This document shows, piece after piece, positions 53,225 through 64,000 of a DNA stretch of 64,000 nucleotides. Both the position numbers and the translations under genes were made by a program. The first letter of the stretch is position 1. Each line of letters starts with the position of its first letter. The notes under the pieces are model-generated. The model did no database searches. It worked only from the letters and a program-made list of their open reading frames with translations, and was not told the origin of the DNA. Source of the DNA: Globodera rostochiensis. Its lineage: Eukaryota; Nematoda; Chromadorea; Rhabditida; Heteroderidae. Location: positions 1,179,001 to 1,243,000 of the forward strand of contig JAEVLN010000023.1 in assembly GCA_018350325.1 (NCBI GenBank), written 5' to 3'.

Positions 53225-54150
53225 AAAAACATGTAAAAAATCAGAAAACGTGTAAAAAAAAATTCTGGTGTAGATTATTGTAAAATAAGAATACAGGTTA
53301 GTTGTATTAGAAAATAAATCAACAATTCTGTGCAGAAAATCAGAATTCAATACCAATACCAGAAATATCAAAATTTGGAAAAACGTGTAAAATCAGAAAA
53401 CAAAACAGTTATCAGAAATAAATCAGAATGCAGAAAATCAGAATTCAATACCAAAACCACAAAAGGAAAACCAGAACCTACGTGAAAAAATCAACCGTTG
53501 GTGAAAAACGTGTAAAATCAGAAAACAAAACAATTATCAGAAATAAACCAGAACAAATTCATTGCGCAGAAAATCAGAATTCAATACCAATACAACGTTT
53601 AGTGGAAAAACGTGTAAAATCAGAAAACAAAACAGTTATCAGAAATAAATCAGAATGCAGAAAATCAGAATTCAATACCAAACCACAAAAGAAAAACCAG
53701 AACCTACGTGAGAAAATCAACCGTTGGTGAAAAACGTGTGAAATCAGAAAGCAAAACAGATTATCAGAAATAACCAGAACAAATTCTTTGCAGAAAATCA
53801 GAATTCAATACCAATACCAGAGAGCGAAAAGAATATCAACATTTAGTGTAAAAACGTGTAAAATCAGAAAACAAAACAGGTGTATCAGAAATAAACCAGA
53901 ACAAATTCTTTGCAGAAAATCAGAATTCAATACCAATACCAGAAAGCGAAAAGAATATCAACATTTAATGGAAAAACGTGTAAAATCAGAAAACAAAACA
54001 GGTGTATCAGAAATAAACCAGAACAAATTCTTTGCAGAAAATCAGAATTCAATACCAATGCCAGAAAACGAAAACCAGAACCTACGTGAGAATATCAAAT
54101 TTAGTGGAAAATTGTGTAAAATCAGAAAACAAAACAGATGTATCAGAAAT
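53225..54150. repeat. ~120-bp minisatellite, about seven copies
   Basis: Units contain AAACGTGTAAAATCAGAAAA, AACAAATTCTTTGCAGAAAA and TCAGAATTCAATACCAATAC; copies vary in length by small indels. Open frames through it (IRIQYQ..., RVKSENKT...) are a property of the repeat, not genes. Confidence 0.9.
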
Positions 54151-55373
54151 AAATGATATTTGCTTTGTCGTGATCAATGGAAAAGATTTTGTGTTGTCCA
54201 CAACAACCTCATAATTTTTGATTAACATTTTAATTGGAGCAGCATTTTTGTGTTCGTTTACAAAAACATTTATTTGGGCCCGATGTTTTTGCGAGTGTTC
54301 GTACACACACCGGCGGGACCGTCCAATTAAATTATTTTGGCCAATTTACGCGTACAGTGCCCTCCCTCACCGATTGATCATACTATTCGCATTCTCTAAT
54401 TCCTCTTCTTCCTCCACTTTCGCGCTTAAGGGGATGATCATCATAAAATAATCACCACCCCTTTCATTTCACTGGTGGGTGGAACCCGCCGCCAACCCCG
54501 GAGGGGGGGGGGGGGGAAATTGTGCGCGTTCGTTTAGAAGAAGACGACCGACCGACCATCCGTAATCGAATATTTTGTTTGGCCATTCATGGCACATTAT
54601 ACCCAACACAACTCACATACACATTTGTATATATATAATCGGATGGGGACAATGCGCAAAAAGACAGGGGCGGGGGGGGAAGAACATTTCTATGCGGCAG
54701 CGGGGTGAGGAGAGCACCACTCGAACCGGAGGACCGACCCAAAGTCACTTTGACATGGGAAGTCGGTGGTTGGGGGAGGGGGGGGGGGATACTGCTCGAG
54801 ATTGGTGGGTGGGTGGGTGGGTGGGTGGTGGGGCTCTCAACAACGCTCTCGAGAAACCTGTGCTGCCCAATTGAGCAGCATTACGCACATTGTGTCGCGC
54901 GTCTGCGGATGGGGCGGGCGGGGCGGGGGTTGGATCACTTCCTAAACGCTTTCACAAATTAAATTTTGGACCGCAAAAGTTCGTAAAATTCCATTCCACC
55001 AAAAATTTGCTTGCAATTTTATTGTGGGAATTAATTTTTGTTGGCATTTTTTGTTTTATCGTCGTTTTGTTGCTTGCCCCCACAAAAAATGTTTTTTGCG
55101 TCGCTGATCCGATTAGGACCGACCCTCTCTCTCTCTCTCTCTCTCTTATTGTTTGTGTTCGTTCATCCAGCAGCCTGATCATATCAACATCATCATCAGT
55201 GTTTGTTCAGGAACAAAACTCGGTGCAGCAAAATCGATCCCTCCAACCCGCCGACCCCAACCCCCAAAGCGTTTTGTCATCCGTAAAATTTAACTCGAAA
55301 ATCCCGAGGCGCTGCTAGCTAGCTGCTGTTTGTCGTGTCCCAGAAGCACAACTACTGCTTGCTGCTTAAGCAT
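54151..55373. promoter_or_regulatory. Upstream region of the Ly6-like gene, simple repeats
   Basis: Poly-G at 54500, a GGGT run at about 54805-54827 and a CT run at about 55126-55146. GC-rich DNA from about 54300 onward differs from the AT-rich array to the left. The frames at 54575-54962 and 54890-55318 lack support. Promoter function is inferred only from position. Confidence 0.35.
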
Positions 55374-56975
55374 ATGGGCGCCACTTCCCCAGCAGCGACA
55401 AATGTCGCAGCATTCTTCACGTTGCTGCCCATCATCATTTTGCTGATCAGCGGCACGTGCTGGGCCGACGATCAGCAGCTTGGCCCGCTCGACTGCTACC
55501 GGACCAGCGGTTACGCGTTGGGCGTGGAACAGGTGTTTTGGCAAGCAGTTCAATTATGCAAAATCGGTAATACCTCTTCACGGTACGATGAGAGGAGACA
55601 CCGGACTGCCAATTTCGTCTCAGAATCAGAATTCTGATGGACAAAGTATCGTCGTAATTTTTTGTTCCATTTTAATGCACTTTCCGACTACCGAACCAAA
55701 TCATCCAGAACGGCCCGGACACAGACCGGGCCAATTTAATTGCATCAATTAACTGACTCAGACATTCTTTAGAGGTGTTTAAGCTAAAGCTTTGTGATTG
55801 GAAAAGCCTCAAAAAAGTCATGTTTATAAAACCCACAAAATCGGGATTTTTAAACTTCTTTTTTGTTTTCTGGCCATAACTTTTTTGATATTTTTGTTCA
55901 ACCGCAAAGCTTTAGCCTAACGATAGTTTTATCTCGTCAAGAGCTTTCAATGGTCTTGAGAACGTCAGAATTGGTTAAGTTGAAGCAAGTTATTGCGCCG
56001 CACCTAAAGGATTGATTTTTGTGTCTTTTTGGAAAAGGGGCCTGAAATAGAACTTTCACATAAAATTATCGGGCAAAAAATGACCGCGCTGAATAACTAG
56101 CGCTCAAATTGAACTACTAATGGCGATGAGTTGGCCTATACGGCTGAAACGACTGATTTTTGTTATTTGAGTAAATTAGTGCACTAAAGTGCCACTTTTC
56201 GGTATTTATTGCATATTTTGACCTTTTTTATATGCAAGGAATGTGCCATTCTTATTTTCAAAACACGGAATACGAAATAAGCGGGCAATACAGAACACGG
56301 AATTTTTGGAAAAATTTTTTTAATTTAACTGAATTATTGAAACAAAACATTTTTAATTTTAATATTCTTTTTCAAACAATGTTTTAATTACAGTTGAAAA
56401 TTACGCAGGTTTGGCGGGGGGTACTGATAGGCGCCGCCGAGTGAAAAAATTGAAGAATTTAAACGATTTACGAAAAAAGTAAAAGCGGCGGCGTCCAATT
56501 AATTGTCATTAATTTCGTTAAATGTGTCCAAACAAAAACAACGTTGTTTTGTGTGCAGGTTCGCTGTGCCGCCTCGTTGCCCGGCAGTCCAACGTATTGC
56601 CTGAAGGCCGACGTTTACGACGGGCGCGTGGTGCGCGACTGCGCGTCCGCGGCACAATGCCCGCAGGCAATTCTGGGGCATTTTTCTATTGATTTTTTAA
56701 ACAAGCATTTTAATTGCTTTTATAGGGCGAAGGATGCGCTCCGATCACTTATGACGAGGACGGAACGACGGGTCAATCAATATCCCTTTTTTTGTTAAAA
56801 ATATTTATTTATATTTAAAATATTATTTTTATTTTTCTGCACAGACTTTGTGTGCTGCTGCACGTCGGACCTTTGCAATTCGGCGAAGGAATCTGCGCGA
56901 AATTTTGTGATCATTTTAATGCCAATTTTAGTGATTTTACTGCTCGCCAAATTTGGCACACAAATCGCCATATAA
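55374..56975 (+). CDS. Ly6/three-finger (CCxxDxCN) membrane-anchored protein
   Basis: Four exons join in phase: 55374-55532, 56559-56666, 56726-56771, 56845-56975, giving 147 aa. A signal peptide (hydrophobic FFTLLPIIILLI, cleavage near GTCWA) is followed by LDCYRTSGYALGVEQ, VRCAASLPGSPTYCLK, RDCASAAQCPQ, GEGCAP and VCCCTSDLCN. This cysteine pattern ends in the CCxxDxCN signature of Ly6/uPAR and activin-receptor-type domains. A C-terminal hydrophobic stretch (IILMPILVILLLAKFG) is a GPI signal or membrane helix. Such proteins act on the cell surface, often modulating receptors. Intron 2 (56667-56725) starts with GC (CAG|GCAATT). Intron 1 is ~1 kb and holds foldback and dispersed-repeat pieces. 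Confidence 0.82.
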
Positions 56976-57821
56976 AAAATGAAAATAAAAACTTCTCTCT
57001 TTTTTTTGTATAGTGAAAAAATGTCAACAAAAACATATATTTAATATTAAAACCCAAATTCATTTTATTAAAAATTTAAATGTTTAGAAAAATGGATTAA
57101 AGCCCAACCAACCCAGAAAATTCTTTGCAAAAATTTCCTCCGAGTGCCGGCATTAATTGGTGTCCACACAATGTCTGTCGGGAATGGCCAACCCGTTTCA
57201 AAGTCCCCCGAGGGGAAAGGGACTCTGACAAATGACAAATTCGCCAAATGTTGGGCCAAAAATGTCAAATTTGGCCTTTTTCGTTGGCTGGAATGGCTTT
57301 TAACCTTTTATAAATACATTTGAGACAATTTATTTATTGATTTGGTCTCAAAGCTTTTCGAACATATCCTTAAAATGTTTCTAAATTTAGCGCGGAAATA
57401 CCAATAAATTAATCGTTTAGCTACAAAAATTGCACACTTTTTATTTGTTTAGTGTGTAGTTTTTGAAATTTTTTTTAATGTACCGAAAATTAGCGACGTT
57501 TTTTTGACCGGTAAAAGTCGGTAAAATTTAACCGTTTACCGATACGGAACGATCCATTTTCAATTGAGCTTCCAACGGTAATTAGCGATTTTACCGATAG
57601 TTTTAAATGTGTGCTTAATCGATTTGAATGTGTTCCGTGCCGCAGGGAAGGATTAAAGTGTTGCTAATTATATTTACCTCTTGACTGGTGGGCGGTGTTT
57701 TTTCATTTAAATTTTTCTCTTATTTTAACGTTTACACACAAAAATTTTCCGTTTTCCGTTGTTTTTAACCGTTTGGCGCTTATCGACAATAAAAATATTT
57801 TTTGTTTAAAATAAAATTTGA
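56976..57821. other. Intergenic; ACCGTTTACCG-rich repeat piece
   Basis: The minus-strand frame 57068-57268 has no supporting features. At 57505-57600, GGTAAAA/TTTACCG words resemble the insert at 4873-5012. No gene. Confidence 0.4.
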
Positions 57822-58006
57822 TAATTTCTGTTTTCCGTTTTTTACCATTGGTTTTTTGGTTGTTTTTTTCTGTCTTCCGTTAAAAAAATGTTTCCGTTGA
57901 TTCAAAAAGATTTTCGCAAATCCCTGGATACATTTGAAAAATTATTTCTTTATTTTAGTTAAAATAATTTTTAATAATTTAAAAATAATTTACGCAAAAA
58001 GGATTT

Positions 58007-58076
58007 GCAACGGCCGGGAATCGAACCCGGGCCGCCCGCGTGGCAGGCGAGCATTCTACCACTGAACCACCGTTGC
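58007..58076 (-). tRNA. tRNA-Gly (GCC), left arm
   Basis: 70-nt cloverleaf identical to the copy at 15504-15573; anticodon GCC, intact A box (TGGTTCAGTGG) and B box (GGTTCGATTCC). Divergent from its mirror copy at 58263, with the two 5' ends about 190 bp apart. Confidence 0.95.
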
Positions 58077-58262
58077 TCTATATACGAAACCATAATTATT
58101 TTATTCGAATATTTCTCATAAGGGGTTCTCATCCGTTAAACTGGTTTTCCTCTTTTCGCTGTTGGATTAGTGCAATTAATTAACCTATTTGGATTCAAAA
58201 GCTTCAATGTGAACCCCTTATGAGAAATATTCGAATAAAATAATTATGGTTTCGTTTGTATA

Positions 58263-58332
58263 GCAACGGTGGTTCAGTGGTAGAATGCTCGCCTGCCACG
58301 CGGGCGGCCCGGGTTCGATTCCCGGCCGTTGC
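58263..58332 (+). tRNA. tRNA-Gly (GCC), right arm
   Basis: Mirror copy of 58007-58076, identical in sequence, intact A and B boxes. No T-run terminator is present immediately 3'; the first T-rich stretch is CCTTTTTGC, shared by both arms. Confidence 0.95.
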
Positions 58333-58520
58333 AAATCCTTTTTGCGTAAATTATTTTTAAATTATTAAAAATTATTTTAACTAAAATAAAGAAATAATTT
58401 TTCAAATGTATCCAGGGATTTGCGAAAATCTTTTTGAATCAACGGAAACATTTTTTTAACGGAAGACAGAAAAAAACAACCAAAAAACCAATGGTAAAAA
58501 ACGAAAAACAGAAATTTTCA

Positions 58521-60901
58521 AATTTGAATTTAAACAAAAAATATTGAAAGTTAAACTAAATTTACATTTTCAGCACTTATAATTAAAGTAACGGCGTGCA
58601 GGGGGGCGTACAATGAATGTGTATAAAAAGTGGGTGCTTTTAGCCTCCAAATGTGTGCGGGGGACGTCCATTTTTTGAATAATTAGTGGCGCCACACTTT
58701 TGCAGGGCATTCATTAAATTTTGTTACTCCTCTTTTCAAGTGATTAACTCTTAAAATTTACAAATTAGAGTTTATTATACTCGGTCTTATTTGGAAAAAA
58801 AAAATCCGAGATTATAAATGTTGCAAAAGCCAAAGAATTCGGGATTTGTAGAGCTTTGCCCGAAGCCGGGGCGTTTCCCGGCCCCGGTCAACCCCCGGAA
58901 TTTGTTAGGGGGTAAAGTTCAGATCGCCCCCGACTTTCCGGCCCCCGAGGGGACGAGGACCAACCCTAAATTAAAGATTAAAAAATTTGTTCATAGAATT
59001 TCATAGGGAGAGGAGACTGTTTTTTTGAATGTTTATGGACTAAAATTACATCATTTTTAGCCATTTAAACAAAACAGCAAATTTTGTACCAAAAGCCGCC
59101 GCGCCGCGCAGTCTCTCCGGGCGACGGGCGGCGTTTTTGTATTTGTTTTAGCACTTCAGCGGCGCGCATTTATATATATTTCGGGGACATGCGAAATGAT
59201 ATTTTGGGTAAGCTTACAATGACACCGACTGACGAGGTCATCCAACCGCCCCCCCAACCCAACCAAACAGCGAATAATCCTCCAGCCCCTCAAGGGCCTC
59301 CAATTTTGTTGCTGCCCCCCCTCCCCCACAACCAGAGGGATATGGATGAGAAGATGCTTTCCGTACATACACCCCCGAGGCGACGGATCAGTTAGCTCAA
59401 TGCAAAATTTGGAAAGGTCCAATGGGCCGGCCGGTGGGTTGGCCCATTCACTTTGCTCCTTAACTCCTCCAAAGTCCACCTAAGTCTCCCCCCCTCCTCC
59501 CCGTAGAAGTGGGGAAGGGATGGACACAAATAATATTTATAAATGAATTTCTGCTGCCATTCATTCTTTCACTTTTTGGCAAAGTCCGGACAAAATCAAA
59601 AATTTTGGTCCAAATTTGGCGCAAATTTAAAAGAAAGTTCCTGTACTTTCTGAACTTTTCAATTTGAAGCTTCCCGATTTCAATAAATATTTGTATTGAA
59701 TTTTTAATTTAAATTATAAATTTAAATTTGATTTATAAAAATTGTCCACAAAATTGAAATGTCAAGAAAAATTGCATTTAAAGAAGGCCAAATTCCGACA
59801 TTTTTGAACCGGGAATTCGAATTTTGTACACAAAAACCCAAAAATTTTTAGGTTTTGGGTTTGGTCAGCTAAAAATTTTGGGTTTTGGGTCAAATTTTGA
59901 GCAAACAAAAATTTGTACAAAAGTTTTGGTCCGATATTTTGTACAAAAACCCCAAAAATTTTGGTCCGGACTCAACTCGGAAGTCCTGCTGAAGGGGAAC
60001 GGACAGGCCCTGCTGCTGCTGAACGCGCTGCCCAATTTGTCGTCCGTCCGTCCGTCGTTCACCGGTCACTTCCCTTCCCTTCCTTTCCATTCGTATAATT
60101 TTAGTTGGCACGACGCACCGATGTGCCTCAATTACCCCCCCCCCCGTCCCCCCCCCCCGTCCATGCGTTTGTTTGTTTCCCCCCAACTCCCTCCCACCAA
60201 TTCGTTCGTCGTCCGTCCGTCCGTCCCTTATCCCGACAATTATCCGCGACGTCCTTATAATAATTAATAAAATATTTGTATCCTGAAAATGTGCAAATTT
60301 ATACAAAAAAAAAATTATAGTGGACACGGCTAATGGAAAACCGGACAAAATGTCCCATCAACAAAATGTCGCCGGGAAAAAATCCATGGACAAAACGGTA
60401 AATGTTCCCAAGAAAATGTCGCACAAAATGTCCCCTGAAAAGTTTTTTTTTGAGTAAATCCTCCCCCCCCCCCCGCCCCTCCAGACCAAACGTTCTCCAA
60501 ATTATAAAAAAAAACAACAATTTTCTACGTTTTGGGCGCGTAGATTTTGTCTGGGACATTTTGTACATCGCCGAGTCTTAAAAGTTAACATTTAATGAAT
60601 AAATAAACACATTTTTGCCAATGACAACCAAATTTTAATTCCTAATTGCCTGCCAACCGTTGCCCGGTCGGTCGGTTGGTCACCTGCAAAAGTCCCCATT
60701 AAATACATATTAAAATCCTCAAATTAAAATGGCCAAATTTGGCGTTGCGCCCGCCGCCCCCCCCCCCCGCAAAAGGCCAAATTTAGGGCCATCCGAATTG
60801 ATTTTCCCGCCGTCCCCAAAACCAATTTTCTTCCTCGCCATTTTTTTTGACAGAAAAAAATATTTAATTATTCATTTTCTCCACCACACGCAAATTGAAC
60901 A
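58521..60901. other. Intergenic; two possible exon fragments, poly-C and TCCG runs
   Basis: 59209-59395 (plus) reads MTPTDEVIQPPPQPNQTANN... to a stop, Pro-rich. About 59975-60267 reads SEVLLKGNGQALLLLNALPN and continues Pro-rich. Both are more GC-rich than their surroundings and could be exons, but I find no connected gene. CCGTCCGTCCGT runs lie near 60045 and 60220. No gene called. Confidence 0.35.
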
Positions 60902-63655
60902 ATGGAAATGGAGACGACGGAGACAGCCGCAGCAGCACTAAATCCACGACAATCGTAAGAAAAATTGGCCAACAAAATGCCGCTTTTTGGAATATTGATT
61001 TTTTTAACCGGTTTTAATTTGTTTACAATTTAGGACAATTAATTAATCAAAAATTAAGATGATTAATAAGATAAATAATAAATCAATTAAATAAAAATGA
61101 TTAGGTCAATTTTACACCTTTGGACATGTTCGGGCACCGACAGACGCCGTCGGGAAAAATTGAAATTTAAGAATAATTATATTTTGAATATGTCCAAATT
61201 TGTAACACCAAAATTGGCGAGTTTTCAAGAAGTCAAAATTAAGTTTAAAATAAGAGAGTATGTTTAAAGACCAGAAGGCCCAAAATAAAGGACAAATTCT
61301 TAGAAAAAAGCACACTTTGGGACGCAGCTTATGTTAACAAATTTAAATTTAATTAATTAAAAAGAAAATATATTTTTTAAATTTAATTTTTAAAAAAATA
61401 TTTTTGAGCACTTTGTTGAATTTCTTAAAAATTTATGATTACAATTAAAAAACGTTTAGCGCGATGAATCGAACGATGATAATTTCGAAGAAGAGCGCCC
61501 GAAGGCCGGGACTGCCGGAAGTGTCGCCGACAGATTTTGTTGGGGGCAAAAGCGGCAAAAATGGCATTTTTGTTGAAAAATTGTTGTAAAATTAAATTAT
61601 AATAAAGAATTTGGCAAATTATTTTTTAGACATTTCAATTCAAATGGAAATGCCGCAAAAATTGCGCTGGCGCCGCAAAATTCGCCGACAATTTGCGCGG
61701 AATTGGAGCAAATTTTGCGCGACTTTTCGCTGGACGACGGAATTTGCCAAAAAATTTTGGACATTGCCAAAATTAGGGAGAAGCGATGGGCCGAAATGGT
61801 GGAAAAGGTAAAAAGAAGACGAACATTTTGATGATTGGAAATATTATTATAATAATTTTTTGATTGAAACATATTTCAGCTATCTTCAGGTTCATAATTA
61901 GCATTTGCCGAACAAATTTCTTTAAAAAAATTTCTAAAATTGATTTTTTACAACGTTCTGAAAGCATTTGTAAAAATATTTTTTATATTTAATAAGCAAA
62001 TAAATGTGAGAGAAAAGCTGATAAAAATTGACAAATTTTTAACAGGGTTTTTAACGCATTAATTGTTATCTATTAAAAACATTTAAATATATTTAATTAA
62101 ATTAGTGTGAGAAGGACAAAGCGATGGAAAGCCAATTGTACGAGTTGAAGCTGAAGGCAGCGAACAAAAACAGCGAAAAAGCGACCGAATTGTTCAAAAT
62201 ATTGGAAGAAAACGGAATTGGTAAATGAATATGCTTTTTAAATTCGTTTAGGTATACCTTTTTTGAAATTTAAATGACAATATTATTTTAATTTAAACAA
62301 AAAAAGAATTTAATAATAATAGTTGAAGAGCAGCTTTTTATGGTCAGACATTGACGCCGTTCTCACCGATCGTTTCGCCGATTCCATTCGACGGCATTTT
62401 CAACGCCGCGCGTCCACACCCCGCGCAAATGAGTCGCCAAATTCAGTTGCTGCTAATTACAACGAAACGGTGTTCAAATTGATGCGAGAAAAGGACGCGC
62501 TTGGCGGAGAGGTGGAAAAAGAATTAAAATAATTTTAAAAAATGTTTTTTTAAAATTATTGTAGGATATTTTTGATAAATTTTTATACAATAACAAAAAA
62601 ATCTTGTAGCTTTAATTTGAACGAATTATTGTTGGCAGATCAATTCTCTGGAGGAAAACTATTCCAACCTGTTCAAGCTGTACGAGAAGATGCGGCTGAA
62701 CTGCGTGAATTTGAAGGAGGTCGTCGCCTGCCTAATTTTTCGTAATTTTTTTTGTTGTTGTAAAATTTTTCAGGTCGAACAATCGCTGCGTGTCGAATTG
62801 GACGGGTTGGGACGAAAGTATGGCGCACTGCACAAAATGTACACTGAACTGTTGGTTGAAGCACAGAAGAAGTTGGAGGAGTACGTGCATCATTTATGGA
62901 CGACCTTTGTCCATACAATAATTGTGAACATTTCCAGTGCAAATGAGGAGCTGAGGCATTCCGACAAGGAACACGTGCAAAAAACGATGGCACTTCGGTT
63001 GGCACTGAAGAGGGCACAAATTCGCCTTGGATCCGTTGAGAAAGCGCTGGAATTGAAGGTGGAGGGAATTTTGCAAAAATGCCGGACATTTGGGGGGAAT
63101 TTCATTCAAAACGGAGCCAGCGGGCGTACCCATAGGACTTAGCCCCCCGGGCAAAAATGCCTGATTTGGGGGGGGGGGGAGGAGGATTTCATTCAAAGAC
63201 GGCGCCAGCGGGTGGACCCATAGGACTTAGCCCCCCGGGCAAAAATGCCTGATTTGGGGGGGGGGGGGAGGAGGATTTCATTCAAAGACGGCGCCAGCGG
63301 GTGGACCCATAGGACTTAGCCCCCCGGGCAAAAATGCCTGATTTGGGGGGGGGGAAGAGGATTTCATTCAAAGACGGCGCCAGCGGGTGGACCCACAGGA
63401 CTTAGCCCCCGGGCACAATGCCTAATTTTCATGACTTGTGCCTGATAAAGGTCACCCCCACCCCTAAAATTGCAGAACAAAGAGAATGCAGAACTGCACG
63501 ACATTTGCGGCCAGCTCATTGAGGCCCGGGAGCAGTTCGAGCAGCACCAGCAACAGCAGCAGCACAACAATTCGTCGGCACTTTCCGTTGCGGACAACGA
63601 AAGCGTGAAAGAAAATTCAACAGCACACGGGCGACACCTTTTTTCTCAGTGTTAA
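60902..63655 (+). CDS. TACC-family centrosomal coiled-coil protein (TAC-1-like)
   Basis: Nine exons join in phase: 60902-60954, 61460-61585, 61630-61807, 62106-62220, 62348-62511, 62639-62719, 62774-62880, 62938-63058, 63476-63655, giving 374 aa. The N-terminal third is low in motifs. From ~235 it is continuous coiled coil with the TACC pattern: EENYSNLFKLYEKMRLNCVN, YTELLVEAQKKLEDANEEL, LALKRAQIRLGSVEKALELK, NKENAELHDICGQLI. TACC proteins bind XMAP215/ZYG-9-type microtubule polymerases at centrosomes; C. elegans TAC-1 is required for long astral microtubules. The C-terminus ends in a Gln/His-rich stretch (HQQQQQHNNSS) not needed for the domain. Intron 8 contains an ~89-bp tandem repeat. The start is the only ATG that joins in phase to exon 2. 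Confidence 0.82.
63065..63420. repeat. ~89-bp tandem repeat in TACC intron 8
   Basis: Four units of GCAAAAATGCCTGATTTGGG, a poly-G run, GATTTCATTCAAAGACGGC and CATAGGACTTAGCCCCCCGG. The first unit overlaps the intron start, so the array grew from the donor-proximal sequence. Poly-G length differs between units. Confidence 0.88.
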
Positions 63656-64000
63656 AAGCGCGCAGTCAACGCGAATTTTTTTTTTAGTCCCAGGCTTTCA
63701 TCATTTGACATTTTATTGTTTGCAAAAATAGACAACTGTGTAATGTGACTTCTAATGTAAATTTGGCCAACGTAATAAATTTATTAAATATTTGCTTTCA
63801 AAACGTATGAAATGGGAGATTTTTTTGGTGGGAAAGTTTTTTTTAAACATTTTTTTTTTTGTAAACGAATCGAACCCCTAACTATAAGCGTCGACATTTT
63901 TAAAGCGTCTCGATTCGCTAAGGACTGCAGGCATTGCCGTTTATGTGACTAGGGCTGGCGGTTCCAACCCGAAGCGTAGAACGGGAATTTTTTCAGTTCG
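63656..64000. other. 3' flank of the TACC gene; start of a TIR element
   Basis: AATAAA-type polyadenylation signals are possible near 63774. From about 63950, CTAGGGCTGGCGGTTCCAAC resembles the TAGGG ends of the MITEs in this window, cut by the window edge. Confidence 0.4.

Larger units (their letters stand above)
57822..58520. repeat. ~300-bp-arm inverted repeat containing two tRNA-Gly genes
   Basis: The left arm (about 57822-58127) and right arm (about 58211-58520) are near-perfect reverse complements, separated by ~85 bp. Each contains a tRNA-Gly with the same flanks (AACGGAAACATTTTTTTAAC, TTTCTCATAAGGGGTTC). Confidence 0.9.

Noticed and set aside
53225..54150. CRISPR-like array of regular repeats
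   Set aside because: Adjacent units with no unique spacers in a eukaryotic intron-rich context; an ordinary minisatellite.
53428..54214. ORFs rich in Lys/Gln/Asn
   Set aside because: Products of the ~120-bp minisatellite.
57068..57268. Minus-strand 66-codon ORF
   Set aside because: No recognisable motif, no splice context, and it overlaps the 3' flank of the Ly6-like gene.

Overview
The window looks like nuclear DNA of a plant-parasitic cyst nematode (Globodera/Heterodera type). The evidence is a large family of SPRY-domain genes like the expanded SPRY/SPRYSEC families of cyst nematodes, many short introns, several GC-AG introns, likely spliced-leader acceptors just 5' of start codons, AT-rich spacers with long poly-G/poly-C runs, and a TTAGGC-type telomeric motif. 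The genus is inferred from family resemblance; no database search was possible. All exon coordinates were read by eye from splice signals and checked for reading phase.

Layout. 0-3.1 kb: an SPRY 3' fragment, then a complete coiled-coil/SPRY gene (+). 3.1-9 kb: repeats and gene remnants (a SWEET exon, a goosecoid-like homeobox, three unrecognised coding remnants). 9.2-10.6 kb: a decayed SPRY gene (-) and another SPRY 3' fragment. 12.5-14.5 kb: the first of five two-HMG-box genes (+). 17.1-20 kb: the largest SPRY gene (+). 22.5-48.3 kb: an array of SPRY genes, all on the minus strand (22558-24882, 26471-28132, 32307-32650, 35344-37034, 38661-40510, 43060-44752, 46805-48262), interleaved with plus-strand HMG genes (29211-31751, 32972-34979). 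49.5-53 kb: two more HMG genes in tandem. 55.4-57 kb: a Ly6/three-finger membrane protein. 57.8-58.5 kb: an inverted pair of tRNA-Gly(GCC) genes, with a third copy at 15.5 kb. 60.9-63.7 kb: a TACC-family centrosomal coiled-coil gene.

The centre of the window is a young segmental array. The repeating unit is a divergent pair: an SPRY gene on the minus strand and an HMG-box gene on the plus strand, about 1.1-1.2 kb apart where intact (28132/29211 and 48262/49473). Copies range from intact to frameshifted to single-exon fragments. The SPRY proteins have no classical signal peptide. They carry N-terminal coiled coils built from phase-symmetric, duplicated exons and end in one SPRY domain of about 140-150 residues. 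Two of them (38661-40510 and 43060-44752) also encode a transmembrane helix in a dedicated exon. The HMG proteins (about 320 aa) have a short basic N-terminal exon, two HMG boxes and an acidic C-terminus made of duplicated exon modules, so they resemble an expanded TFAM/HMG-5-like set.

Mobile DNA is abundant: hAT-like MITEs with 8-bp target duplications (4324, 11002, 20257), large foldback elements (25641, 28635, 41120), TIR fragments, minisatellites and an interstitial telomere-like array. One foldback can be dated relative to the array, because the paralogous unit keeps the empty site.
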